A stretch of 20,355 nt of DNA from an uncultured Eubacteriales bacterium (lineage in GTDB: Bacteria > Bacillota > Clostridia > Oscillospirales > Acutalibacteraceae): contig CAKUVH010000011.1 of the NCBI GenBank assembly GCA_934695425.1, positions 1-20,355 on the forward strand, given 5' to 3'. The notes beneath the pieces are model-generated. The model made no database searches. It saw only the letters and a list, made by a program, of their open reading frames with translations, and was not told where the DNA came from. Below are positions 1 to 6,260 of this stretch, in pieces; position 1 is the first letter of the stretch, and the number at the start of each line of letters is the position of its first letter. The position numbers and the translations under genes were made by a program.

Positions 1-154
1 AATAGATAAAGCTAAAAATATTTTGGAGTTTGATGCAGAGCTAGATAAGTATAACACATTCGGCGAGATAATACATAATAATTTAGATAACGCAATAAGA
101 CATTCAACTAAAAGAGATTTGTTTAAGAGTATTAGTGAGTTTTTGAAAAAGTAA
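1..154 (+). CDS. C-terminal end of an unrecognised protein (partial)
   Basis: An open frame enters from the left edge and stops with TAA at 152-154, giving about 50 visible residues. The tail is charged and predicted helical (contains EFDAELDKYNTFGEI and ends SEFLKK). I do not recognise the family. It lies 27 bp upstream of the late regulator gene on the same strand, so it probably belongs to the end of the phage early/middle region. The start and most of the protein lie outside the window. Confidence 0.6.
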   Translation, partial: IDKAKNILEFDAELDKYNTFGEIIHNNLDNAIRHSTKRDLFKSISEFLKK

Positions 155-181
155 AATTTCTACAAAAGAAAGGATGATTTT

Positions 182-601
182 ATGATGAACTTAGATGATG
201 CAAAAAAAGAATTGAGAGAGTACAGAGACAATATAAAATACATAGATGAGAAACAAATAGATGCAGAAGAGCTAAAAGCAAGAATATTAAATATTTCAGC
301 TAAACTTAGCGATATGCCCAGTGGAAAAGGAACTAATCCAGAAAAAGCACCACTTGAGGAAACTTTGGATAGGTTAAAAGAAATTGAAAAGGATTGCATT
401 AACAAAATTCAGGAATTGGTATTAAAAAAGTTCGTAGTTGAAAATAAAATCGAGTTACTTGAGCAGCCATATAAATCAATTTTATATTTAAAATACATAA
501 GGGGCTTAAGACTACCGGCAGTAGCTGATGCATTGAATTATAGCATACCACATATTAAAAGAATGAGTGTGGAGGCTTTAGAGAAATATGCAAATTTATA
601 A
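182..601 (+). CDS. Sigma-like late transcription regulator (DUF1492/ArpU-type)
   Basis: This 139-residue protein has a long, charged, coiled-coil-like N-terminal half (about residues 1-85) and a C-terminal helix-turn-helix resembling sigma region 4: an ILYLKYIRGLRLPAVADAL segment followed by a recognition helix ending near KRMSVEALEKY (about residues 98-137). Proteins of this size and layout (DUF1492, ArpU, RinA-like) sit just before the terminase in many Firmicutes phages and control late transcription. Start: ATG at 182 with AAAGGA about 7 bases upstream; a second ATG follows at once, and either could be used. Directly downstream are two ATGATACC repeats beside a TATAAT box, a plausible target. 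The assignment rests on length, HTH and position, not on a database match. Confidence 0.75.
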   Translation: MMNLDDAKKELREYRDNIKYIDEKQIDAEELKARILNISAKLSDMPSGKGTNPEKAPLEETLDRLKEIEKDCINKIQELVLKKFVVENKIELLEQPYKSILYLKYIRGLRLPAVADALNYSIPHIKRMSVEALEKYANL

Positions 602-604
602 AAG

Positions 605-656
605 ATGATACCAAATAATACTGAATGATACCTTTAACTTGTGTTACTATTATAAT
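605..656 (+). promoter_or_regulatory. Candidate activator-dependent late promoter with paired ATGATACC repeats
   Basis: A perfect TATAAT box lies at 651-656. The position 17 bp upstream (628-633, ATACCT) does not resemble TTGACA. Instead, ATGATACC occurs twice, at 605-612 and 625-632, exactly 20 bp apart (about two helical turns), the second covering the -35 position. A strong -10 with the -35 replaced by a repeated site is typical of activator-dependent promoters. The adjacent regulator gene is the obvious candidate to bind. This is inference from sequence only. Confidence 0.5.
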
Positions 657-692
657 GCACTTGGAATTAAAGAATACAACCTTCCTATCAGT

Positions 693-729
693 AGAGGACT
701 ATCTATTAGAGCAGAGATAGTCCTCTTTT
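693..729 (+). terminator. Strong intrinsic terminator upstream of the tRNA genes
   Basis: A perfect 12-bp stem pairs 693-704 with 715-726 around a 10-base loop and is followed by a short T run (726-729). It lies about 30 bp after the expected start of a transcript from the TATAAT box at 651-656. It would therefore either end the regulator transcript or act as an early stop on the late transcript. Confidence 0.8.
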
Positions 730-739
730 ATATAAATAT

Positions 740-823
740 ACTCCGATAGCTTAATTGGAAAAGTACTGAGGCATGCCATAACAAGTACAGAGGTTTCAGG
801 TTCGAATCCTGATCGGAGTACCA
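740..823 (+). tRNA. tRNA-like gene with an expanded anticodon loop
   Basis: Most of a tRNA is intact. The acceptor stem pairs 740-746 (ACTCCGA) with 813-819; discriminator A820 is followed by an encoded CCA (821-823). The D arm is 749-752/761-764 with an AATTGGAA loop, the T arm 796-800/808-812 with loop TTCGAAT, and the variable loop AGGTT 791-795. Counting back from the variable loop, the anticodon stem must be 766-770 with 786-790 (one A-A mismatch and one G-U). This leaves a 15-base loop (771-785) instead of 7, so no anticodon can be assigned. It may be a degenerate tRNA, a non-decoding tRNA mimic, or a tRNA that needs processing. Isotype unknown. Confidence 0.65.
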
Positions 824-839
824 AAATAACGAATCAAGA

Positions 840-866
840 AAGAGGAGACTAATTCTCCTCTTTTTT
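840..866 (+). terminator. Intrinsic terminator between the two tRNA genes
   Basis: An 8-bp stem (840-847 with 855-862; GAGGAG core) encloses a 7-base loop and runs into a T tract (861-866). It directly follows the tRNA-like gene and precedes tRNA-Thr by 5 bp, so tRNA-Thr and all late genes lie downstream of it. Confidence 0.75.
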
Positions 867-871
867 AATAT

Positions 872-947
872 GCCAGTGTAGGTCGGTCGGGAGAGCATCT
901 GATTTGTAATCAGTAGGTCGTTGGTTCGAGTCCAACTACTGGCTCCA
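872..947 (+). tRNA. tRNA-Thr (anticodon TGT)
   Basis: The acceptor stem GCCAGTG (872-878) pairs with TACTGGC (937-943); T944 is the discriminator and CCA is encoded at 945-947. The T arm is 920-924/932-936 with loop TTCGAGT. The anticodon loop TTTGTAA gives anticodon TGT (905-907), reading ACA. The D stem has one mismatch (G882-G895) and the anticodon stem has a T-T closing pair (898-914), so it is somewhat weaker than a usual host tRNA, as phage tRNAs often are. ACA is common in the genes downstream, which fits a codon-supply role. Confidence 0.9.
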
Positions 948-975
948 ATTAAAAATGTTGAAAGGAAAATCATAA

Positions 976-1092
976 ATGAAAATTAAGTCTAAACGATGTT
1001 TTTTATGGTTTAAACATAAAATTGTTTACGTTAACGGCCATGGATATAGATGTAAGTATTGTGGGTTGCCAAAAACAAAGATAAAAGAGTGA
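976..1092 (+). CDS. Small zinc-finger-like phage protein (38 aa, DUF1660-like)
   Basis: This 38-residue ORF begins with ATG at 976 behind a GAAAGGAAA ribosome binding site. It carries C8 and H14 early and the pair C26-x2-C29 in the motif HGYRCKYCGL, a typical metal-binding knuckle. The layout (short basic N-terminus, Cys/His, then YxCxxCG) resembles the very small prophage proteins grouped as DUF1660; that family link is from memory of the motif only. It lies between tRNA-Thr and terminase, a position where many phages carry small HNH or zinc proteins. Confidence 0.55.
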   Translation: MKIKSKRCFLWFKHKIVYVNGHGYRCKYCGLPKTKIKE

Positions 1093-1099
1093 TGCACAA

Positions 1100-1264
1100 A
1101 TGAAAAAATATGATTTTGAATTTTGTATGAAACACAATTGTAATGGCTGTAAGAGGGGTGGTTCTTGTAGTGACTTTGAAAAGAAGAATAGACATTCTGA
1201 TAAACGAATTGAGAAAAAGAGGAAAAGATATAAAAATTTCAAAAATGTATTATTTGAAAATTGA
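1100..1264 (+). CDS. Small cysteine-rich basic protein (54 aa), function unknown
   Basis: The ORF starts 7 bp after the preceding small gene. It encodes 54 residues with four cysteines near the N-terminus (C9-x4-C14-x2-C17-x5-C23) and a strongly basic C-terminal half (KRIEKKRKRYKNFK). The four-Cys cluster suggests one bound metal ion, and the basic tail suggests nucleic-acid contact. The ribosome binding site is weak (AAGAGTGATG overlaps the previous stop), which points to translational coupling. I do not recognise a family. An overlapping frame from ATG 1143 is open to 1340, but this frame has the more protein-like composition. Confidence 0.5.
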   Translation: MKKYDFEFCMKHNCNGCKRGGSCSDFEKKNRHSDKRIEKKRKRYKNFKNVLFEN

Positions 1265-1340
1265 CGAGAATCCTTATGAAAAATTATGTGGCGATTATGA
1301 AGTTTACGAAAGGCTGATGAAAGAATGGGAGGAAAGCTAA
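1245..1340 (+). CDS. Possible small ORF overlapping the terminase start (31 aa)
   Basis: From ATG 1245 this frame gives 31 acidic residues (MYYLKIDENPYEKLCGDYEV onward) ending in KEWEES. It overlaps the end of the preceding Cys-rich ORF by 20 bp and the terminase start by 16 bp. The same frame is open back to ATG 1143 (65 residues), but that longer version runs over the Cys-rich ORF and reads as unlikely protein. No good ribosome binding site precedes 1245, so translation would depend on coupling. It may serve mainly to bring ribosomes to the terminase start. Confidence 0.3.
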   Translation: MYYLKIDENPYEKLCGDYEVYERLMKEWEES

Positions 1341-2962
1341 ATGACTTAGATAAAAAGAGAATAATGGAATCCTATGTCGAGTGCCAGAATTATAGCGAAG
1401 TAGCGAGAAAGTTTAATGTGAGCAGTACAACGGTTAAGACGATTGTTGATGGAGATAAAACAACTTTAAAAAATTTAGAGCAAAAAAAAGAAGAGAACAC
1501 AAAAAACGTGCTGAGCGAGATGTCGAAAAGGAGTAAAAAGAAAATTGAAATACTAGATAAACTTCTTGATGGCATTGATAAGAAAGCATCGAATATTGAT
1601 TCTTTTACAAACGTGAAAGACTTAGCCACGGCTTATGGCATTTTAATTGATAAGGATATAAAAATAGCTGAAACACAAGCGAATGCAGGAGAAAAAATAG
1701 AAGGCAAAGTTTTAATTCCTGCAGAACATATAGCTGCACCATTTCTTGAGCTTAATAGAAAATTAGATGGTACTAAAACAATAGAGGTTATGATGCCAGG
1801 AGGTAGAGGAAGTACAAAGTCATCATATTGGAGCGAAAAAGTTATTGAACTTCTTCAAAATAATCCTAACTGGTGTGCTTTAATAACAAGACGAGTTGCA
1901 AACACTTTGAACCAATCTGTTAAACCTCAAATAGAATGGGGGATTGAACAATTATCGCAGTGTTATCCAAAAATAAAATCCGATTGGCACATACCTAAAT
2001 CAGATTATGATATTACAAGAAAATCTACCGGACAAAAAATATACATGCGTGGAGCCGACGACGTTGGCAAAATTAAGTCAATAAAACCTCCACCCGGAAA
2101 ATATATAGCAATAGTTGTTTATGAGGAATTTGACCAATTTAAAGGCATGGAGGACATAAGAAAAATAAATCAATCAGTTAAACGTGGTGGAGACATATTT
2201 ATAGAGTTTGATGCATTTAACACACCAGTTTCAAAACAACACTTTGCTAATCTTGAATTGCTAGTTAAAAAGCCCGATAGGATTGTTGTTAGATCTGATT
2301 ACACACAAGTACCTGCAGAATGGCTAGGCCAGAAATTCATAGACGATGCTGAGTTTCTTAAAGAGCATAACCCAAAAGCATATGAAAATGAATATATGGG
2401 AGTTGCAACTGGCGACGGTGGAGCAGTATTTGAGAATCTAGAAATAAGAGAGATAACAGATGAGGAGATACAGAGTTTTGACAGAATTTATAATGGTGTT
2501 GACTGGGGATGGTTTCCGGATCCTTGGGCTTTTAATAGAGTGCATTTTGATGCAGCTAGAAGAACATTATATATTTTTGATGAAGCGGAAGAGAATAAAA
2601 AAAGTAATAGGCAGACAGCTGATATCCTAATAAATGAAAAAGGGCTAACAAGTGCTGATTTAATAACTTGTGATAGTGCTGAAAAGAAAAGCACAGCTGA
2701 TTATAGAGCTTTTGGTTTATTCGCAAGAGATACCGAGAAAGGACCAGGCAGTGTTGAGTACAGTATGAAGTGGCTTTGTGGCTTATATAAAATTGTAATC
2801 GACCCAGTAAGATGCCCAAAAACGGCAGCTGAATTTAATGCCTACGAACTTGAAAAAGATAAGAACGGAAATTATATAACATCCTATCCAGATAAAAATA
2901 ATCACCATATCGATGCCACAAGGTATGCAACTGAAAGCATCTGGAAGATAAGGGGGCAGTAA
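1325..2962 (+). CDS. terL: Phage terminase with N-terminal small-subunit-like HTH (TerS-TerL fusion)
   Basis: The protein (545 residues) packages phage DNA into proheads: an ATPase motor plus a headful/end nuclease. About residues 145-545 match the PBSX-type large terminase: Walker A GGRGSTKS (about 159-166), Walker B ending YEEFD (E267, E268), and the RNase-H-like nuclease with acidic residues in YNGVDWGW (D393), TCDSAEKKS and HHIDATRYA. Typical members are about 400-450 residues. The extra N-terminal 120 or so contain a helix-turn-helix (YSEVARKFNVSSTTVKTIV) followed by charged helices, as in small terminase subunits, and no separate small-subunit gene is seen upstream. Start: ATG 1325 has only a weak upstream site (GAAAGG, 12 bases away); ATG 1364 is an alternative that keeps the HTH. 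Confidence 0.93.
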   Translation: MGGKLNDLDKKRIMESYVECQNYSEVARKFNVSSTTVKTIVDGDKTTLKNLEQKKEENTKNVLSEMSKRSKKKIEILDKLLDGIDKKASNIDSFTNVKDLATAYGILIDKDIKIAETQANAGEKIEGKVLIPAEHIAAPFLELNRKLDGTKTIEVMMPGGRGSTKSSYWSEKVIELLQNNPNWCALITRRVANTLNQSVKPQIEWGIEQLSQCYPKIKSDWHIPKSDYDITRKSTGQKIYMRGADDVGKIKSIKPPPGKYIAIVVYEEFDQFKGMEDIRKINQSVKRGGDIFIEFDAFNTPVSKQHFANLELLVKKPDRIVVRSDYTQVPAEWLGQKFIDDAEFLKEHNPKAYENEYMGVATGDGGAVFENLEIREITDEEIQSFDRIYNGVDWGWFPDPWAFNRVHFDAARRTLYIFDEAEENKKSNRQTADILINEKGLTSADLITCDSAEKKSTADYRAFGLFARDTEKGPGSVEYSMKWLCGLYKIVIDPVRCPKTAAEFNAYELEKDKNGNYITSYPDKNNHHIDATRYATESIWKIRGQ

Positions 2963-2966
2963 GGTA

Positions 2967-4358
2967 ATGATTGAGAAATTTATAGACTTTGTGAAAGGAG
3001 TATTTAAGAAAATGTTTGATTCAACAACAATAGCTAAAAAAGCTTTTAATTTAGATTCGCTAATGTCTGAGAAAATGTCTACAGCAATATCAACATGGAA
3101 ATCAATATACGAAGGTAATGCACCATGGGTTAGTGAGTATGTTGAAGCAAGCGATACTCCAGCACAAGTTGCTAATGAATTTGCAAGACTTACGACTCTT
3201 GAAATGGAGACTCAAATTACCGGAAGTAAAAGAGCTGATTATATCAATAAGATTTATCAAGAATTTATTGCAATCCTAGATGAAAAGCTTGAGATAGGTA
3301 ATGCCACGGGTGGAGTATATTTTAAACCTTATGTTAGTGATGACAAGGTATATATAAATGCAATAGCACAAGGAGATTTTATTCCGATAGCTTTTGACGG
3401 TGATGGTAACTTAACTTCTGTAATCTTTGTTGACACTTTTACAGCTGGTAAATATATTTATTCAAGATTAGAGTGGCAAAGAGTTGAAGAGGATAAGTTA
3501 ATAATTATAAATAAAGCATTTTGTGCAGAGGATAAAAACACTTTAGGCAATGAGGTAAGTTTAACAGAGATTGATAGATGGGCAAAAATAGAGCCTGTTA
3601 TAGTGATAAATAATATGCCTAAGATATTTGGAGGCTTTTATAAAGTTCCAAAAGCAAATCATATAGATAAAACTAGCCCTCTTGGAGTATCGGTTTACTC
3701 AAGAGCATTAAAAGAATTAGAAAAGCTGGACAAACAAAAGAGCAGACTTGACTGGGAGTATCAGAGTGGTGAGAGAAAAACATATGTTGATACAATGGCA
3801 TTAAATGAAACACAAATAATAAAAAATGGCAAAACCGTCAATAAAAAAGCAAATGTAGATAAAAGATTATTCAAATCGTTAAATGTTGGCAAAGAGGATT
3901 TCTTTGAAGATTATTCTCCTGAAATAAGAGACGAAGCTTATTTGCGAGGATTAGATAAGTATAAAAAAGAAGTGGAATTTGCTTGCGACTTGGCTTATGG
4001 AACAATATCTGACCCGGCCTCAATTGAGAAAACAGCTACAGAGATAAAAGGTAGTAAGCAAAAGAGTTATGCCGTTGTGACCAAAATGCAAGCTAAAACT
4101 GAAAAAGCTTTAAATGATTTAATTGAATCAGTCGATGTACTTTGTACACTGTATGGACTAGCACCTGCTGGCGACTACGAAGTTTCTTACAAATGGGATG
4201 ATTCATTAGTTGTTGATGCTGAGACAGAGCGACAACAAGATATAAGAGATGTTAATCTTGGAATCATGACAAAAGCAGAGTATCGTGCCAAGTGGTATGG
4301 AGAGACTATTGAGGAAGCACAAAAGAATCTACCTCAAGAAGCAGATGTGATAGAGTAG
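2967..4358 (+). CDS. Portal protein (SPP1/A118-type)
   Basis: This 463-residue protein would form the dodecameric ring at the capsid vertex through which DNA enters. Support comes from position (4 bp after terminase, before the minor head protein), length, and portal-like segments: an N-terminal helical region (STAISTWKSIYEGNAPWV), a ring-body section with short beta strands (ATGGVYFKPYVSDDKVYINA), a long stem/clip helix region around LKELEKLDKQKSRLDWEYQ, and a C-terminal segment with DSLVVDAETERQQDIRDV followed by an acidic tail. These are characteristic of the A118/SPP1 gp6 portal group. Start ATG 2967 lies behind AAGGT, a weak site, so translation is probably coupled to the terminase stop. 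Confidence 0.9.
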   Translation: MIEKFIDFVKGVFKKMFDSTTIAKKAFNLDSLMSEKMSTAISTWKSIYEGNAPWVSEYVEASDTPAQVANEFARLTTLEMETQITGSKRADYINKIYQEFIAILDEKLEIGNATGGVYFKPYVSDDKVYINAIAQGDFIPIAFDGDGNLTSVIFVDTFTAGKYIYSRLEWQRVEEDKLIIINKAFCAEDKNTLGNEVSLTEIDRWAKIEPVIVINNMPKIFGGFYKVPKANHIDKTSPLGVSVYSRALKELEKLDKQKSRLDWEYQSGERKTYVDTMALNETQIIKNGKTVNKKANVDKRLFKSLNVGKEDFFEDYSPEIRDEAYLRGLDKYKKEVEFACDLAYGTISDPASIEKTATEIKGSKQKSYAVVTKMQAKTEKALNDLIESVDVLCTLYGLAPAGDYEVSYKWDDSLVVDAETERQQDIRDVNLGIMTKAEYRAKWYGETIEEAQKNLPQEADVIE

Positions 4359-4366
4359 GTGATTAA

Positions 4367-6001
4367 ATGTTTACACCTCAAAAATTGGAAGAGATTCCGA
4401 TAGAATTACAGAAGATATTTAGCAAACTCGAACAAGAGATAATGATAGACATTGTGAGGAGAGTAGCTCAAAATGGTCAAGTAACGCGTACAGCTGACTA
4501 TCAGATAAATAGATTACACGAATTAGGTGTATCTAAAAGAGTAATAAAAAAATACATTCGAGAGGCTTTAAAACTGTCTAAAAAAGAGATAAATCACATT
4601 TATAAAGATGTAATTAGACAAGGCTATGCTGAAGATGAATCTCTTTATAAAGCAACAGGAAAACCGTTTGTTAGATTTGAAAATAATGAGGATCTGCAGC
4701 AAATGATAAGAGCCATAAAAAGTCAAACAGAGAATAAGTTATATAACTTATCGAACTCGACTGGTTTTATAAAAAATGATAATGGGAAAAATGTATTTAC
4801 ACCACTTACGCAATACTATCAAGATGTACTTGATAAAAACGTGAGTGGCATTTTAAATGGTGTGATTGATTACAATACGGCTATTAAAAATGTAGTTCAA
4901 GAAATGACTAAATCTGGTCTGAGAACAATAGATTACGCGAGTGGTAAAAGTTTTAGAATTGAAAATGCAGTAAGAACAGCACTAATGACAGGGGTAAATC
5001 AGATTGCTTCTAAGATATCTGATGAAAATGCTGAAAAGCTAGGAACAGAGTACTTTGAAGTGTCAGCACACGGAACAGCTAGACCATCTCACCAAGTGTG
5101 GCAGGGTAAAGTTTATAAAAAAGATGAACTGGAAAGTGTGTGTGGACTTGGTAAAGTAGATGGTCTGTGTGGAGCAAATTGTAGGCATAGTTACTATCCT
5201 TTTATTTCAGGCATTAGTGTTAGAAAATATACCGATGAACAACTCGAAGAGTGGGCAAATAAAGAGAATACACCTAAAAAATATGGAGATAAAGAATATA
5301 CTTCTTATGAAGCCTCACAAGAGCAGAGAAGGCTTGAAAGGCTTATGAGAAAGCAAAGACAAGATATAAAACTATTAAAGGAAGGTGAAGCAAGTGAAGA
5401 GGACATCATGACGGCAGAAGCGAAATATAGAATAACTTCAGACGAATATGTGAAGTTTAGTAAAGCTATGGGTTTACCTCAGCAGAGGGAGAGAGTGTAT
5501 AGTACTAAATCTGATATTGAAGATAAAGAATATAAAGCAGATGTTAACCTGATTGATAATTATAAATCTGTAAATCAAAATTACTTTATTGATGAAAATG
5601 GTAAAAAATATGTAGTAGATGGAAAGAATGTTGTTTTAAAGGCGAGTAAAAAGGAAATTGATGTTGCAGACATGCTAGGAGATGTTTATAAAACTAAAGT
5701 GAAGCTGGTCCCAGTAGTGTTAAATCCACCGGGTGTAAAAACTCCAGATTATATTTTAAATGAAGAAAAGTTTGATTTAAAGGAGATTTTCGGAAGTAAC
5801 AAAAATACATTATATAATGCTATAACACGAAAAAAAGCACAATCCGATAATTTTATTTTTGATATTACACAAACAGTTATGAGTAAGGAAGAAGCTATGG
5901 AACAGATAGAGGGAATATATAAATCAAAGCATAAAGGCTGGGTAAATAAGATTATTTTAATTAAAGATAATAAAATACTAAAAGAATATAAACGAAAATA
6001 A
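4367..6001 (+). CDS. MuF-type minor head protein with C-terminal PD-(D/E)XK-like nuclease (toxin) domain
   Basis: Residues 1 to about 300 match the phage minor capsid protein 2/SPP1 gp7 (MuF) group: a helical N-terminus and the signature HGTARPSHQVWQGKVY (about 235-250) followed by a Cys-rich CGANCRHS (about 268-275). These proteins sit inside the head near the portal and can be ejected with DNA. Residues about 380-544 form an added domain: EIDVADMLGDVY, then TPDYILNEEKFDLKEI with D461, D470 and K472 in a PDx..(D)xK arrangement, then an ITRKKAQSDNFIFDI helix/strand. This pattern recalls the CdiA C-terminal tRNase-like toxins. Temperate phages are known to carry polymorphic toxins on MuF proteins. 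No immunity gene follows: 6002-6260 holds no ORF. Head-protein call firm; toxin call inferred. Confidence 0.85.
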   Translation: MFTPQKLEEIPIELQKIFSKLEQEIMIDIVRRVAQNGQVTRTADYQINRLHELGVSKRVIKKYIREALKLSKKEINHIYKDVIRQGYAEDESLYKATGKPFVRFENNEDLQQMIRAIKSQTENKLYNLSNSTGFIKNDNGKNVFTPLTQYYQDVLDKNVSGILNGVIDYNTAIKNVVQEMTKSGLRTIDYASGKSFRIENAVRTALMTGVNQIASKISDENAEKLGTEYFEVSAHGTARPSHQVWQGKVYKKDELESVCGLGKVDGLCGANCRHSYYPFISGISVRKYTDEQLEEWANKENTPKKYGDKEYTSYEASQEQRRLERLMRKQRQDIKLLKEGEASEEDIMTAEAKYRITSDEYVKFSKAMGLPQQRERVYSTKSDIEDKEYKADVNLIDNYKSVNQNYFIDENGKKYVVDGKNVVLKASKKEIDVADMLGDVYKTKVKLVPVVLNPPGVKTPDYILNEEKFDLKEIFGSNKNTLYNAITRKKAQSDNFIFDITQTVMSKEEAMEQIEGIYKSKHKGWVNKIILIKDNKILKEYKRK

Positions 6002-6042
6002 AGAGAGGTTGGTGCAGCACAAGGGTGCCACATAACCTCTCT
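6002..6042 (+). other. 9-bp stem-loop immediately after the MuF-toxin stop codon
   Basis: AGAGAGGTT (6002-6010) pairs perfectly with AACCTCTCT (6034-6042) around a 23-base loop that itself contains GTG/CAC repeats. There is no T run on the + strand, so it is not a typical forward terminator. It may protect the 3' end of the upstream mRNA or be part of a longer structured RNA covering this gene-free stretch. Confidence 0.55.
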
Positions 6043-6052
6043 AATAAATATT

Positions 6053-6086
6053 TATTAACCTAATTATACTCTAAAGTTGGTTAATA
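6053..6086. repeat. 8-bp inverted repeat in the gene-free stretch
   Basis: TATTAACC (6053-6060) and GGTTAATA (6079-6086) are perfect inverted repeats separated by 18 bp in AT-rich DNA. They could be a dimer-binding operator or a weak hairpin. No promoter with convincing -35 and -10 boxes was found next to them. Confidence 0.35.
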
Positions 6087-6135
6087 TTCAATATTTTATG
6101 CAAAAAAAATAGAAATATTACTAAAAAGATAATTT

Positions 6136-6167
6136 ATAGACGTTCAAATTAAGGACGTCTATTTTTT
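6136..6167 (+). terminator. Intrinsic terminator between the minor head and scaffold genes
   Basis: An 8-bp stem pairs ATAGACGT (6136-6143) with ACGTCTAT (6155-6162) around an 11-base loop and runs into a six-T tract (6162-6167). It has all the marks of a Rho-independent terminator. Its place inside the structural operon is unusual and implies attenuation, antitermination or an unrecognised promoter downstream. Confidence 0.8.
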
Positions 6168-6178
6168 ATACAAAAAAA

Positions 6179-6246
6179 TTGGTCAACCAGTAGACCTAAT
6201 AATAGCTGGATACCGGGTCATGGCAACGACCTAAAAAGCCTAGGTA
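6179..6246 (+). ncRNA. Candidate structured leader RNA with two tandem pseudoknots
   Basis: The stretch folds by eye into two adjacent pseudoknots. First: GGTC 6181-6184 pairs GACC 6193-6196, and its loop CCAG 6187-6190 pairs CTGG 6206-6209. Second: TACC 6211-6214 pairs GGTA 6243-6246, enclosing GGGTC 6215-6219 with GACCT 6228-6232; its loop GGC 6222-6224 pairs GCC 6238-6240 across an A-rich tail. Because GGTC and GACC each occur twice, the middle copies can also pair with each other, giving an alternative fold. It ends 3 bases before the scaffold ribosome binding site (6249-6255), so a role in scaffold/capsid translation is plausible. No known class is assigned. Confidence 0.4.
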
Positions 6247-6260
6247 TGAAAGGAGATTAC

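Noticed and set aside
728..973. Antisense open frame across the tRNA genes
   Set aside because: It is the reverse complement of the tRNA-like gene and tRNA-Thr; its SWTRTNDLL-like peptide is a common false translation of a tRNA.
1143..1244. Longer 65-residue version of the small ORF ending at 1340
   Set aside because: It overlaps the better-looking four-Cys ORF in another frame, has no ribosome binding site, and its N-terminal part looks like a frame shadow.
5160..5348. Forward 62-residue frame inside the minor head protein gene
   Set aside because: It is embedded in a long, well-supported gene in another frame without its own start signal.
6211..6246. Assignment of the second pseudoknot to the preQ1-I riboswitch class
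   Set aside because: The topology is similar, but the characteristic loop residues could not be matched, and a queuosine-related gene does not follow.
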